This document shows positions 44,302 to 52,740 of a stretch of DNA of 64,000 nt, one piece after another (position 1 is the first letter of the stretch; each line of letters opens with the position of its first letter). The notes under the pieces are model-generated. The model was not told the origin of the DNA, did not search any database, and worked only from the letters and a program-made list of their open reading frames with translations. The stretch is from Thermopolyspora flexuosa (lineage in GTDB: Bacteria > Actinomycetota > Actinomycetes > Streptosporangiales > Streptosporangiaceae). The position numbers were made by a program, and so were the translations under genes. The stretch spans positions 3,348,001-3,412,000 of the forward strand of contig NZ_VFPQ01000001.1 of assembly GCF_006716785.1 (NCBI RefSeq), written 5' to 3'.

Positions 44302-45444
44302 CTACTCGGCTGGTGTGATCTTGGGGCGCAGGCCGGTGATGCGGCGCAGCACGTCCCACCAGAAGGAGGCGCCGAACAGCAGGGCGACGAAGGTCAGCAG
44401 GAAGCCGGGCCAGTGTTCCGGCGTGGTGACCCGCTCCCACCACGCGCCGCCGTTCCAGGTGAGGCTCGTGGTGCCGTTCTCGGCCACCGACAGGCTCAGC
44501 GGGGCGTTGCCGAAGACCCGCACGAACGCCGGGCTGCTGAGGACCTCCGTGACACAGGCGTAGGTGTCGGCGTTCCCGGGGCTTGCGGCGCACGCCTCGC
44601 GCAGCGACGCCAGCCGCTCCGGGGCCGTGTCCGCGAGCGCCGCGACCACGGCGCGCCGCGCGTCGTCCTTCAGCAGCTCCTTGCCGTACTCCAGCGCGTC
44701 GACGGTGAACACCAGCGTGACGACCAGGCCGATCGCGGCCACCACCCAGCGCACGTAGCGCCGGTACAGCATGCTGAGCCGCTGCATCTCGCCGTCGAAC
44801 CACCGCTCCACGCCGACGCGGAAGGCGTCGAGGTCCTCCGCGGCGCTCTCCCACACGCTCTGCAGCGGCCGGAACAGCGGGCTGCCCTGCTCCCGGAGCC
44901 GGGTGAGCAGGCCCGGCACGCCGCCGTGCCCCATGGCCAGCTCCATGATCGCCACACCGAACCGCTCCGGCGGGATCTGGGAGATCGCGGTCCGGCCGCC
45001 CTTGTCGTGGTCGATCTGCTGGATGCGCGCGTGGAACGCGTCGGTGACCGACCCCGTGGTGGGGATCTCCCGCGGCGCGGGCTCGTCGCGGAACACCGGG
45101 CGGGGATCACCGGTGAACGGGAACTTCAGGAAGACCCCCGCCACGCTGATCGGCAGCCGCGACCGGGCCTGCCCGGGCAGGAAGTCCCGGAACACTCGCC
45201 GCCCGATGCGCCCGATCACCGGCAGCCGGCACAGCCGTTGCACGAGCCTGGCGAACGTGCCGAGGACCCGCGCGTGCCCGGGCGGCAGCCCGCCGTCGAG
45301 GGTGTCCCGCAGGTAGGCCCACAGGAACTTGCTGCGCACGCTGAACAGCCGCACCAGGCCTTCGTTGATGCCGCTCACCAGCAGCGACAGCAGCAGGAAG
45401 GCGAGGGCGAGCCCGATCGCGAAGTCAAGGTAGACGGATAACAA
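44302..45444 (-). CDS. Uncharacterised membrane protein
   Basis: 380 residues with three predicted transmembrane helices: about 7-26 at the N-terminus, about 233-252, and about 344-366 near the C-terminus. The long loop between helices 1 and 2 holds Pro-Gly-Gln-Ala-Arg-Ser-Arg-Leu-Pro-Ile and His-Ala-Arg-Ile-Gln-Gln-Ile-Asp-His-Asp-Lys; the segment between helices 2 and 3 has two cysteines that could pair outside the membrane. The start is TTG at 45444 after AGGTGA. No function can be assigned. It lies between glnE and the unknown gene at 43237 on the same strand. Confidence 0.65.
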   Translation of the reverse strand: MLSVYLDFAIGLALAFLLLSLLVSGINEGLVRLFSVRSKFLWAYLRDTLDGGLPPGHARVLGTFARLVQRLCRLPVIGRIGRRVFRDFLPGQARSRLPISVAGVFLKFPFTGDPRPVFRDEPAPREIPTTGSVTDAFHARIQQIDHDKGGRTAISQIPPERFGVAIMELAMGHGGVPGLLTRLREQGSPLFRPLQSVWESAAEDLDAFRVGVERWFDGEMQRLSMLYRRYVRWVVAAIGLVVTLVFTVDALEYGKELLKDDARRAVVAALADTAPERLASLREACAASPGNADTYACVTEVLSSPAFVRVFGNAPLSLSVAENGTTSLTWNGGAWWERVTTPEHWPGFLLTFVALLFGASFWWDVLRRITGLRPKITPAE

Positions 45445-45552
45445 GACATCACCTGAGTACCGTTAATACCCCTTTGCGATCGGCGTCGCAACGCGTTCCC
45501 CACGGTACGGCTCCCGCGGCGCGGCCGAGGACGCTGCCCGGTGCCGCGGCGG

Positions 45553-48543
45553 TCAGGTGTCGTAGAAGACGCGCTCGACGACGAGCCGGGCACGGCGGGT
45601 CGCGCGCCGGTAGTCGTCGAGGAAGTCCTCCGACCCGTCGGGCGGGTAGCCGAGCGCGCGGGCGACCCGGGCGCGCTCCCGCACGTCGACCGGGACGCTG
45701 TCCCCGGCCCGGCCGCGCACCAGCATGATCGCGTCCCGGACCTGGGAGGCGAACCGCCAGGCGTCCGCGAGGATCTCCTCGTCCTTGGGCGCGAGCAGGC
45801 CCGCCGCCGTCGCCGCCCGCAGCGCCTCCAGCGTGCGGGTGGTGCGCAGCTCGGGCACCCGGTGGGCGTGCCGGAGCTGCAGCAGCTGGGCCACCCACTC
45901 CACGTCCGACAGGCCGCCGCGGCCGAGCTTGATGTGCAGCGTGGGGTCGGCGCCCCGCGGCAGCCGCTCGGCCTCCATGCGCGCCTTGAGCCGCCGGATC
46001 TCGCGCACCGCCTCCATGGAGATGCCGTCGGCCGGGTACCGCAGCGGGTCGATGAGCTCGATGAACCGCCGCCCGAGGCCGGCGTCCCCGGCCGAGAACC
46101 GGGCGCGCAGCAGCGCCTGCGCCTCCCACGGCGACGACCAGCGCTCGTAGTAGGCCGCGTACGACGCGAGGGTGCGCACCAGCGGGCCCTGGCGGCCCTC
46201 CGGGCGCAGGTCGGGGTCGATGATGAGCGGCGGGTCCGGCGTGGGCAGGGCGAGCAGCCGCCGCAGCTCGTTGGCGACCGCGTGCGCCACGTCGGTGGCC
46301 TCGCGCTCCTCGGCGCCCGGCAGCGGCTCGTGCACGAACATCACGTCGGCGTCGCTGCCGTACGAGCACTCGTACCCGCCGAGCCGCCCCATCGCGATCA
46401 CCGCGATCCGGGTCGGCGGCTCCCCGCCCCCGCGCTCGGCCATGACCGCGGCGATCGCGGCGTCGAGCGCGGCCTGGATGGTGACGTCGTTCAGCTCCGA
46501 CAGGCCCTGCCCGACCTGCTCGACGTCGATGCGGCCGATGAGGTTCGCCACCGACAGCCGGAACAGCTCGCGGCGCCGCAGCGCGCGCACCGCGGTCACC
46601 GTCGCCTCGGCATCCGGCTCGTACCGCTGCGCGATCGAGGCCGCCTCGGCCTGCAGCGCCTCCATCGGCCGCACCTCGAGCTCGGCGTCGGAGCCGAGCA
46701 TCGCCACGCCCTCCGGCGCGTGCAGCAGCAGCCCGGTGACGTACTTGCTCGTGCCGAGCAGGCGGGCCATGCGCTCGGCGACCGCGGTCTGGTCGCGCAG
46801 CAGGCGCAGGTACCACGGGGTGGCGCCGAGCCTGTCGCTCACCTGCCGGAACCCGAGGAGGCCCGCGTCCGGGTCGGGGGCGTCGGCGAACCAGCCGAGC
46901 ATCACCGGCAGCAGCGTGCGCTGGATCGCGGCCCGCCGGGACACCCCGCTGGTGAGCGCGGCGATGTGCCGCAGCGCCCCCTCGGGGTCGGCGTACCCGA
47001 GCGCCTCCAGCCGGGCCACCGCCGCCGAGGTGGAGAGCCGGGCCTCGTCGGCGGGGAGCCGGGCCACCGCCTGCAGCAGCGGCCGGTAGAACAGCTTCTC
47101 GTGCAGCCGCCGGGCCTCCATCGCGTGGCGCTTCCACCGGGTGGTGAACTCGCCGACCGGGTCGGCGGTCATGCCGAGCCCGCGGCCGAGCCGCCGCAGG
47201 TCCATCACGTCGGTGGGCACCACGTGGGTACGGCGCAGCCGGTGCAGCTGGAGCAGGTGCTCGACCTGGCGCAGGAACGTGTACGCCTCGGCGAGCGCCT
47301 TGGCGTCGTCCCGGCCCACATAGCCGCCCCGGGAGAGCGCGTTGAGCGCGGACAGCGTGGCCCGGCGGCGCAGCAGCGGGTCGGTGCGGCCGTGCACGAG
47401 CTGCAGCAGCTGCACCGCGAACTCGATGTCGCGCAGCCCGCCGGGCCCGAGCTTGATCTGCCGGTCCGCCTGGTCGGCGCGCACGTGCGCCTCCACCCGG
47501 CGCCGCATCGCCTGCACGTCCTCGACGAAGTTCTCCCTGGCCGAGGCCTGCCAGACCAGCTCGTTGACGGCGGCGACGTACTCCTCGCCGAGCGCGAGGT
47601 CGCCGGCGACCGGGCGGGCCTTGAGCAGCGCCTGGAACTCCCAGGTCTTCGCCCAGCGGCGGTAGTAGGTGAGGTGGCTGGCGAGGGTGCGCACCAGCGG
47701 CCCGGCCTTGCCCTCGGGGCGCAGCGCGGCGTCGACCTCCCACAGCGAGCCCTCGGGGGTGCTCGCCGAGCAGGCGCGCATCATGCCCTGGGCGAGCCGG
47801 GTGGCGGTGCGCAGCGCCTTGGTCTCGTCGACGCCCTCCCGCGGCTCGGCGACGAAGATCACGTCGACGTCGGAGATGTAGTTGAGCTCGCGCGCCCCGC
47901 ACTTGCCCATGCCGATCACGGCGAGCCGTACCCCGTCGTACTCGTCGAGCTCGGCGCGGGCGATGGCGAGGCCGGCCTCGAGGGCGGCGGCGGCGAGGTC
48001 GGACAGCTCGGCGGTGCACTCGGCGATGGTGACCTCGCCGGTGACGTCCCGGGCGGCGAGGTGGAGCAGCCTGCCCCGGTAGGCGGCGCGCAGCGCGGAG
48101 AGCGTCTCGGTGCTCGCGTCCCGCGCGACGGGCTCGTCGCTCTCCGGGTCGGCGCCGACGGCGAACAGCAGCTCGGCGCGGAGCTCCGCCTCGGAGGGCC
48201 GCCGCGCCGCCTCCTCCCCGGCGAGCGTGCGCCAGTGCTCGGGGTGCCGGACGACGTGGTCGCCGAGGGCGGCCGAGACGCCGAAGACGCGGATCAGCCT
48301 GCGGCGCAGTCCGGGGTCCTGGCGCATGGCGCCGAGCACGCTGGGGTCGCGTTCGGCGAGCCGGTTGAGCGAGGTGAGGGCGAGGTCCGGGTCGGCCGCG
48401 GCGACGAGCTCGGCGAGCAGCTCGACGTCGCCGACCGCCTCGGGACCGAGTTCGTCGAGCAGGCGCTCGGCCCGGGCACCGTCGACGAAGCCGAGCCGGG
48501 CGAGCCTGCCTGCGGTGGTGTCGATGCGTCCCGCGGCGTTCAC
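45553..48543 (-). CDS. glnE: Bifunctional glutamine synthetase adenylyltransferase/deadenylylase
   Basis: Adds AMP to the glnA product (Tyr402) and removes it according to nitrogen state. The 996-residue product has two nucleotidyltransferase domains: the deadenylylase half with Gly-Met-Gly-Lys-Cys-Gly-Ala-Arg-Glu-Leu-Asn-Tyr-x-Ser-Asp-Val-Asp, and the adenylylase half with Ala-Met-Gly-Arg-Leu-Gly-Gly-Tyr-Glu-x2-Tyr-x-Ser-Asp-Ala-Asp. Each is followed by a Leu-Arg-Pro-Glu-Gly motif and a helical GlnD-like region. GTG 48543 was preferred to GTG 48609 because TACTTT (48551-48556) lies seven bases before it and homologues begin near here. It lies 4.3 kb from glnA, not adjacent as in M. tuberculosis. 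Confidence 0.94.
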   Translation of the reverse strand: MNAAGRIDTTAGRLARLGFVDGARAERLLDELGPEAVGDVELLAELVAAADPDLALTSLNRLAERDPSVLGAMRQDPGLRRRLIRVFGVSAALGDHVVRHPEHWRTLAGEEAARRPSEAELRAELLFAVGADPESDEPVARDASTETLSALRAAYRGRLLHLAARDVTGEVTIAECTAELSDLAAAALEAGLAIARAELDEYDGVRLAVIGMGKCGARELNYISDVDVIFVAEPREGVDETKALRTATRLAQGMMRACSASTPEGSLWEVDAALRPEGKAGPLVRTLASHLTYYRRWAKTWEFQALLKARPVAGDLALGEEYVAAVNELVWQASARENFVEDVQAMRRRVEAHVRADQADRQIKLGPGGLRDIEFAVQLLQLVHGRTDPLLRRRATLSALNALSRGGYVGRDDAKALAEAYTFLRQVEHLLQLHRLRRTHVVPTDVMDLRRLGRGLGMTADPVGEFTTRWKRHAMEARRLHEKLFYRPLLQAVARLPADEARLSTSAAVARLEALGYADPEGALRHIAALTSGVSRRAAIQRTLLPVMLGWFADAPDPDAGLLGFRQVSDRLGATPWYLRLLRDQTAVAERMARLLGTSKYVTGLLLHAPEGVAMLGSDAELEVRPMEALQAEAASIAQRYEPDAEATVTAVRALRRRELFRLSVANLIGRIDVEQVGQGLSELNDVTIQAALDAAIAAVMAERGGGEPPTRIAVIAMGRLGGYECSYGSDADVMFVHEPLPGAEEREATDVAHAVANELRRLLALPTPDPPLIIDPDLRPEGRQGPLVRTLASYAAYYERWSSPWEAQALLRARFSAGDAGLGRRFIELIDPLRYPADGISMEAVREIRRLKARMEAERLPRGADPTLHIKLGRGGLSDVEWVAQLLQLRHAHRVPELRTTRTLEALRAATAAGLLAPKDEEILADAWRFASQVRDAIMLVRGRAGDSVPVDVRERARVARALGYPPDGSEDFLDDYRRATRRARLVVERVFYDT

Positions 48544-48550
48544 TTTGACA

Positions 48551-48556
48551 AAAGTA
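48551..48556 (-). promoter_or_regulatory. -10 box of a leaderless glnE transcript
   Basis: TACTTT on the minus strand ends seven bases before GTG 48543. No Shine-Dalgarno sequence precedes that GTG, consistent with a leaderless mRNA. Confidence 0.45.
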
Positions 48557-48654
48557 GTCCGTAGGGCCGGAAGGGCGTTAGCGTCGGCGCACCGTAATCG
48601 TGCGCTCACGTGTGCGGAACGCGACCTCCGCGCCTCGCGGACCCGTCCGGTGCG

Positions 48655-49377
48655 TCAGCCCGCGACGTGCTCGCGTGCCCGCCGGACCACGGCGGCGAAC
48701 CCCTCCGCGAGGGGCCGCCAGGCGGCGACGAGGCGGGGCTCGGCCCGCTCGACCGCCGCGGCGAGCGCGGGGACGTCGAAGCCCCGGGCGGACAGATCGT
48801 CCGTGCCCTTCTCCAGCCAGCCGCGGAAGATCTCGGTGGTGGCCTCGGGGTGGAACTGCACGGCCCAGGCCGTCTCGCCCAGCCGGTAGGCCTGGTTGGG
48901 GTAGACCGCGCCGGTGGCGAGCGGCACGGCGCCGGGCGGCAGGGTGACGCAGGCGTCGTAGTGGAACTGCACGGCCGGGGCCGCCGCGGACAGGTGGCCG
49001 AGGAGCGGGTCGCCGGCCGCGGCGGGCAGCGGATCGACGGGGACGACGCCGACCTCGAGGCCGTGGCCGCCGGGCTCGACGGCGCCGCCGCAGGCGAGGG
49101 TCATGAGCTGGGCGCCCAGGCAGATGCCGAGGGTGGGCACCCCGTCCGCGACCGACCGGGCGAGCAGCTTCCGGGTGGCGGGCAGCCACGGGTACTCCTC
49201 GTCCTGCCACGCCGAGGCCTCGCCGCCGAGCACGATCAGCCCGCCCTCGGCGCGGTCGGGCACCGGCTCGCCCAGGTAGGGCCGGACCACGTCCCACTCC
49301 AGGCCCGCGGCGGACAGCCACGGCCCGAAGTGCCCCAGTCCGCAGGTCCGCTGGTGCTCGATGACGATCACGTTCAC
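48655..49377 (-). CDS. Class I glutamine amidotransferase
   Basis: Stand-alone glutaminase domain of 240 residues with nucleophile Cys86 (Gly-Ile-Cys-Leu-Gly-Ala-Gln) and the partners His176 and Glu178 (Gln-Phe-His-Pro-Glu-Ala). The start Met-Asn-Val-Ile-Val-Ile-Glu-His and Gly-Gly-Glu-Ala-Ser-Ala fit the GuaA-like subgroup that occurs alone in actinobacteria. It could act in gamma-glutamyl hydrolysis or supply ammonia to an unknown synthetase. The start is GTG 49377 or 49371; a longer frame to 49431 is not conserved. Its place after the glutamine synthetase regulator glnE is suggestive only. Confidence 0.88.
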   Translation of the reverse strand: MNVIVIEHQRTCGLGHFGPWLSAAGLEWDVVRPYLGEPVPDRAEGGLIVLGGEASAWQDEEYPWLPATRKLLARSVADGVPTLGICLGAQLMTLACGGAVEPGGHGLEVGVVPVDPLPAAAGDPLLGHLSAAAPAVQFHYDACVTLPPGAVPLATGAVYPNQAYRLGETAWAVQFHPEATTEIFRGWLEKGTDDLSARGFDVPALAAAVERAEPRLVAAWRPLAEGFAAVVRRAREHVAG

Positions 49378-49813
49378 CACCTCAATGTACGGCCGGCCCG
49401 GTGGGTCGGGCGATGCGGAGTCCGGACGCACTCGTGACGGGCCGGGGAACGCGACGCCACCGCCGCGACGGGCCGCACGGGGCGGAGCCGGGGCGGCGGG
49501 CGCCTCCGGTCCGGCTCCGGGCGGGAGACGCCCGCCACCGAGGCCGGACCCGCGGGGCCGCGATCACGGCACCGGGGAGTCGTCCGATACGAGGTCAGCC
49601 GGGTGCACCCCGGACCGGCGGGAGGCCCCGCGGGTCAGGGGTCGGCGGAGATCCGGGAGGGGGCGTACGGCGACGCCCTCCCCGGCGATCTCCGGTCACG
49701 CGTGGCGGGCCGCTCCATCGAGGCACCGCTCGACGGCACGGTACGGCACCGCGACACGGCCCGGTGCGGGCAAAGTGGCGCGGTACCGCGGCGCGCCATG
49801 GCGGGCGCGAAGG
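49378..49813. other. Gene-free interval
   Basis: About 435 GC-rich bases between two minus-strand genes. Open frames on both strands are Pro/Arg/Gly-rich artefacts of base composition. No hairpin with a T-tract, repeat or conserved site was recognised. Confidence 0.5.
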
Positions 49814-50536
49814 TCAGCGCGGGGCGATCCAGGTGGCGCGGGCGGCGGCGATCAGCGTGCCGTCGGTCTCGTAGATCGCGCTCTCGCCGTACAGCTTGCG
49901 CCCGTCGCGTCCGGTCGCCCGGGCCACGATGGAATAGGTGCCGCCGGGCAGGACGCGTCCGTAGATCCGTCCGGTGAGGCGGCCGAGCAGGGCGTACTCG
50001 CCCGGCTTGAAGTGCGCCCACCCGGTGGGGCAGTCGAGCGCGGCCCAGACGATCGAGTCCGGCACGTTGCCGCTTGCGTCGGCGACCGCGACCGGCACCC
50101 GCCACCCGGCGGCGACGACGCCGTCGCCCACCGGCCCGGGGAACACGCGCAGCCCGTCACCGGGGGCGCGTACCCCGCATACGAAGCATCCGGGGAAGGG
50201 GTGGTCCCGCAGGCCGGCGAAGCCCGCCTCGGCGCGGGCGGCGTCGGCGAACGGCACGAACGGCGGCGGCGTGATCTCCTCCGCCACCGGGATGGCCTCG
50301 ACAAGCTGCTCGTCCCCTTTGGAGAGGGTGACGGTGTTCGCCACCTGGCCGAGCCGCAGCTCGGTCTCCAGCGGGACCGGGCGATGCAGCGTGACCTCCA
50401 CCGCCGAGTCGCGAGCCGAACCGGCCACGACGCTCGCCAGCGTGCCCGCCACCCAACCGCCGTTGGCCGTGGTGTCGGGGCCCCGGAACCGCTCCGGGAC
50501 GGTCAGCGCGGTCTGCAGGCCCGCAGCCGTCGTCAT
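49814..50536 (-). CDS. Hotdog-fold thioesterase-like protein
   Basis: 240 residues that look like two fused hotdog domains. N-terminal half: Thr-Ala-Asn-Gly-Gly-Trp-Val-Ala-Gly, then Val-Glu-Val-Thr-Leu-His-Arg-Pro-Val-Pro-Leu. C-terminal half: Asp-Ser-Ile-Val-Trp-Ala-Ala-Leu-Asp-Cys-Pro-Thr-Gly-Trp, then Gly-Arg-Leu-Thr-Gly. A Cys-Phe-Val-Cys-Gly motif links them. The pattern is that of acyl-CoA thioesterase relatives in actinobacteria; the substrate is unknown. ATG 50536 follows GGGAGG. Confidence 0.75.
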   Translation of the reverse strand: MTTAAGLQTALTVPERFRGPDTTANGGWVAGTLASVVAGSARDSAVEVTLHRPVPLETELRLGQVANTVTLSKGDEQLVEAIPVAEEITPPPFVPFADAARAEAGFAGLRDHPFPGCFVCGVRAPGDGLRVFPGPVGDGVVAAGWRVPVAVADASGNVPDSIVWAALDCPTGWAHFKPGEYALLGRLTGRIYGRVLPGGTYSIVARATGRDGRKLYGESAIYETDGTLIAAARATWIAPR

Positions 50537-50850
50537 ACCGAATCCTCCCAAAAGTGCTTACATGGTGCGAAAGCTCACAAACGTGATAAGGAATGGGATC
50601 AACTTTACCCCGGGTAAGTCGATCAGGATCTAACCAGGATGCCATGACGCGCCCGTTAGCGCGGCGTGACGTCTCGATTACGTGACCTCCTCGGGCGGGA
50701 GGCCGCGCACCGGCAATGCCGTACCCCACGACGGCCGCCGGAGACGCCCCGCCGGGACCGGGGACGCGGGCCGCATTACGGGCATGCTCACCAGCGACGA
50801 TGACACCCGTTCAAACCCGGTCGTCCGGGCCGCGACGTGGGCGTATCCCC

Positions 50851-50856
50851 TAGAAT
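50851..50856 (+). promoter_or_regulatory. -10 box of the Roadblock/PATAN operon
   Basis: TAGAAT in a locally AT-richer patch (TAGAATTTTC) predicts transcription from about 50863, 29 bases before the first gene, with AAAGGA as ribosome site. No convincing -35 box. Confidence 0.45.
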
Positions 50857-50891
50857 TTTCGCCTCCCGGTGCCGGTGGAAAGGACGCGTCC

Positions 50892-51308
50892 ATGCCCGAG
50901 TCCCCCTTCGACGCCTTGCTCTCCAGGGTGAGGCAGATCGACGGATTCCTCCTCGGGTGCATCATCGACGCCTCGACGGGAACCGTGCTGGGCTCGGCGC
51001 AGGACCAGCAGGACCTCAGCCTGCCGGTCGCGGCCGCGGGCGCCACCGACCTGGCGAACGTCATCTCGCTCATGGCGGCCGGCCTGGCGGCGAACGGCGG
51101 CCTCGAGGACGTGATCATCACGCTGAGCGGCCACTACCACCTGATCCGGCAGTTCAGCCCGGCGCCGAAGCTGCGTTTCCTGCTGCTGGTCGTGCTCGAC
51201 CGGGAGCAGGCGAACCTGGCCATGGCGCTCCGGGAGCTGCGCGACTTCGACCTGGGCGCCGCCGTCCGGCCCGACCCGGCACTGCCCGGTCATCCCCGAG
51301 GCGTATGA
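50892..51308 (+). CDS. Roadblock/LC7 domain protein A
   Basis: 138 residues, a single Roadblock/LC7 (longin-like) domain: Phe-Asp-Ala-Leu-Leu-Ser-Arg-Val-Arg-Gln-Ile-Asp-Gly-Phe-Leu-Leu-Gly then Ile-Ile-Asp-Ala-Ser-Thr-Gly and a final strand Leu-Arg-Phe-Leu-Leu-Leu-Val-Val-Leu. Such proteins (MglB, conservon CvnB) dimerise and regulate small GTPases. Start chosen after AAAGGA. The stop overlaps the next start (ATGA), so it is made together with the DUF4388 protein. Confidence 0.8.
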   Translation: MPESPFDALLSRVRQIDGFLLGCIIDASTGTVLGSAQDQQDLSLPVAAAGATDLANVISLMAAGLAANGGLEDVIITLSGHYHLIRQFSPAPKLRFLLLVVLDREQANLAMALRELRDFDLGAAVRPDPALPGHPRGV

Positions 51309-52156
51309 AGGTCGAGCGAGAACAGGGGCCCGCCGTGTACTTCCAGAGGGAACCGCTCGTCGTACGGCTGACCAGGCTCGCCGAGGCCGGCCGGACCGGG
51401 GTGCTGCGCGTGTCCGGCGACGACGGCGGGGCGATCCACCTTCGGGACGGCGCGATCGTGTACGCCGAGTGCCGCCGTACCCCGGACCCGGGCCGCTGGT
51501 TCGCGCACCTCGCCGGCCCCGTCCCGGACGCCTTTCCCACGGCGCCTCCCGGTGCCCTGCCCGGCCCGGAACCCGGCCCCGATCCGGTCGCCGCGCCCGG
51601 CACGGACACGCCGGGCCTCGACCGCGACCTGGCGTGGGCCTACGCGGTCCGGGAGGCGACCCTCGACGCGGCGCTGGAGCTGCTGTCCGCCCGCCCCCGC
51701 TACGCGCTGCGGCAGCGGTTCCGGGACTCCGAGCCGCCGGTCACGCACGGCATGGCCGGATGGCCGCTCGCCGAGCTGCTCACCGAGGTGGAGCGGCGGC
51801 GGCATCTGATGCGGCAGATGGCCACCTCCCCGGTCCCGCTCACCGCGGACACGCCGCTCGTCCGCGTCCCGGACCTGGCCGCGCCCCGGATGCAGGTGTC
51901 CGCCCTGCAGTGGGCGCTGCTCATCCGGGTCGACGGCACGGCCACCCCGCGCACGCTCGCCTGGGAGATCGGCAACAGCGTCTTCGCCACCACGCTCGAG
52001 GTGTTCCGGCTGATCGCGCTGCGCTTCCTGACCGTCGCGCAGCCCGCGGCCTCCCGTAATCCCCCGCCCCCGGGTGCGCCGGCCCGCCCCGAGGGCGAGG
52101 CCGTACCCGGAGGCGGACGGCCGGTGGTGTCCTTCCTCCGCGCCGTCGACCCCTGA
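51305..52156 (+). CDS. DUF4388 (PATAN-like) domain protein A
   Basis: 283 residues. Residues about 18-65 match the DUF4388/PATAN start: Leu-Ala-Glu-Ala-Gly-Arg-Thr-Gly-Val-Leu-Arg-Val, then Gly-Ala-Ile-His-Leu-Arg-Asp-Gly-Ala-Ile-Val-Tyr-Ala-Glu. A Pro-rich linker follows, and from about 105 to 245 a helical region (Trp-Ala-Tyr-Ala-Val-Arg-Glu-Ala-Thr-Leu-Asp-Ala; Leu-Ile-Arg-Val-Asp-Gly-Thr) similar to winged-helix or DUF4388-associated segments. The C-terminus is Pro/Gly-rich. PATAN domains are found in bacterial signalling proteins and are thought to mediate protein contacts. It is coupled to LC7 gene A. Confidence 0.72.
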   Translation: MKVEREQGPAVYFQREPLVVRLTRLAEAGRTGVLRVSGDDGGAIHLRDGAIVYAECRRTPDPGRWFAHLAGPVPDAFPTAPPGALPGPEPGPDPVAAPGTDTPGLDRDLAWAYAVREATLDAALELLSARPRYALRQRFRDSEPPVTHGMAGWPLAELLTEVERRRHLMRQMATSPVPLTADTPLVRVPDLAAPRMQVSALQWALLIRVDGTATPRTLAWEIGNSVFATTLEVFRLIALRFLTVAQPAASRNPPPPGAPARPEGEAVPGGGRPVVSFLRAVDP

Positions 52157-52232
52157 CCGCCGCCTCGCGGCGTAACCACGACGACCAGGTCGCACGAGAT
52201 TTGTGCGGAACCGAGCCGGTTGGGATGAGCAC

Positions 52233-52721
52233 ATGACGATGCCGTACATCGACGAGACGACCCCCGAGGAGCGCGTCCGCCGGGAACTGCGGGGCCTGCG
52301 CGACCAGGTGGTGGGCGTGTACGGGAGCCTGGTCGCCACCAGCGACGGCTTCCTGGTCACCCACGACATCCCCGACCTGGAGCCGACCCGGATCGCCGCC
52401 CTCGTCGCCACCACGCTCGGCCTGGCGCAGCAGGCCACGCACGTGACCGGCCGGGGCCGGTTCCGCGAGTCGGTGGCCCGTGGCAGCGACGGCTATCTCG
52501 CGGTGTTCGCGGCCGGGGACAAAGCGGTGCTCGCCGTACTCGGCACGAACGATCTCAACGTGGGCATGCTCCACTACCAGACCCGCGACCTCATCGGGCG
52601 CATCGTCGACCACCTCACCCGGTTCGAGGGCGGCTGGGAGGCGGACACCCTGCCGCACGGCGCCGTCCTGCCGCACGGGGCCGTCTTCCGCTCCTCCGAC
52701 GCCCCGCCGCCCGGGCGCTGA
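52233..52721 (+). CDS. Roadblock/LC7 domain protein B
   Basis: 162 residues, second LC7 protein of the cluster: Leu-Arg-Gly-Leu-Arg-Asp-Gln-Val-Val-Gly-Val-Tyr-Gly-Ser-Leu-Val-Ala-Thr-Ser-Asp-Gly, followed by Phe-Ala-Ala-Gly-Asp-Lys-Ala-Val-Leu-Ala-Val-Leu and Leu-Ile-Gly-Arg-Ile-Val. It is longer than A and C because of an N-terminal acidic extension and a C-terminal Gly/Pro-rich tail. ATG 52233 follows GGGATGAG. The next gene is convergent. Confidence 0.8.
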   Translation: MTMPYIDETTPEERVRRELRGLRDQVVGVYGSLVATSDGFLVTHDIPDLEPTRIAALVATTLGLAQQATHVTGRGRFRESVARGSDGYLAVFAAGDKAVLAVLGTNDLNVGMLHYQTRDLIGRIVDHLTRFEGGWEADTLPHGAVLPHGAVFRSSDAPPPGR

Positions 52722-52740
52722 CCGCCCGGCCCCGCCGCGG

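Noticed and set aside
45541-48564. Plus-strand open frame of about 1,000 codons
   Set aside because: Antisense shadow of glnE; no motif, and glnE is unmistakable on the other strand.
49401-49874. Open frames between the amidotransferase and thioesterase genes
   Set aside because: Arg/Gly/Pro-rich in every frame, no ribosome site, no recognisable pattern.
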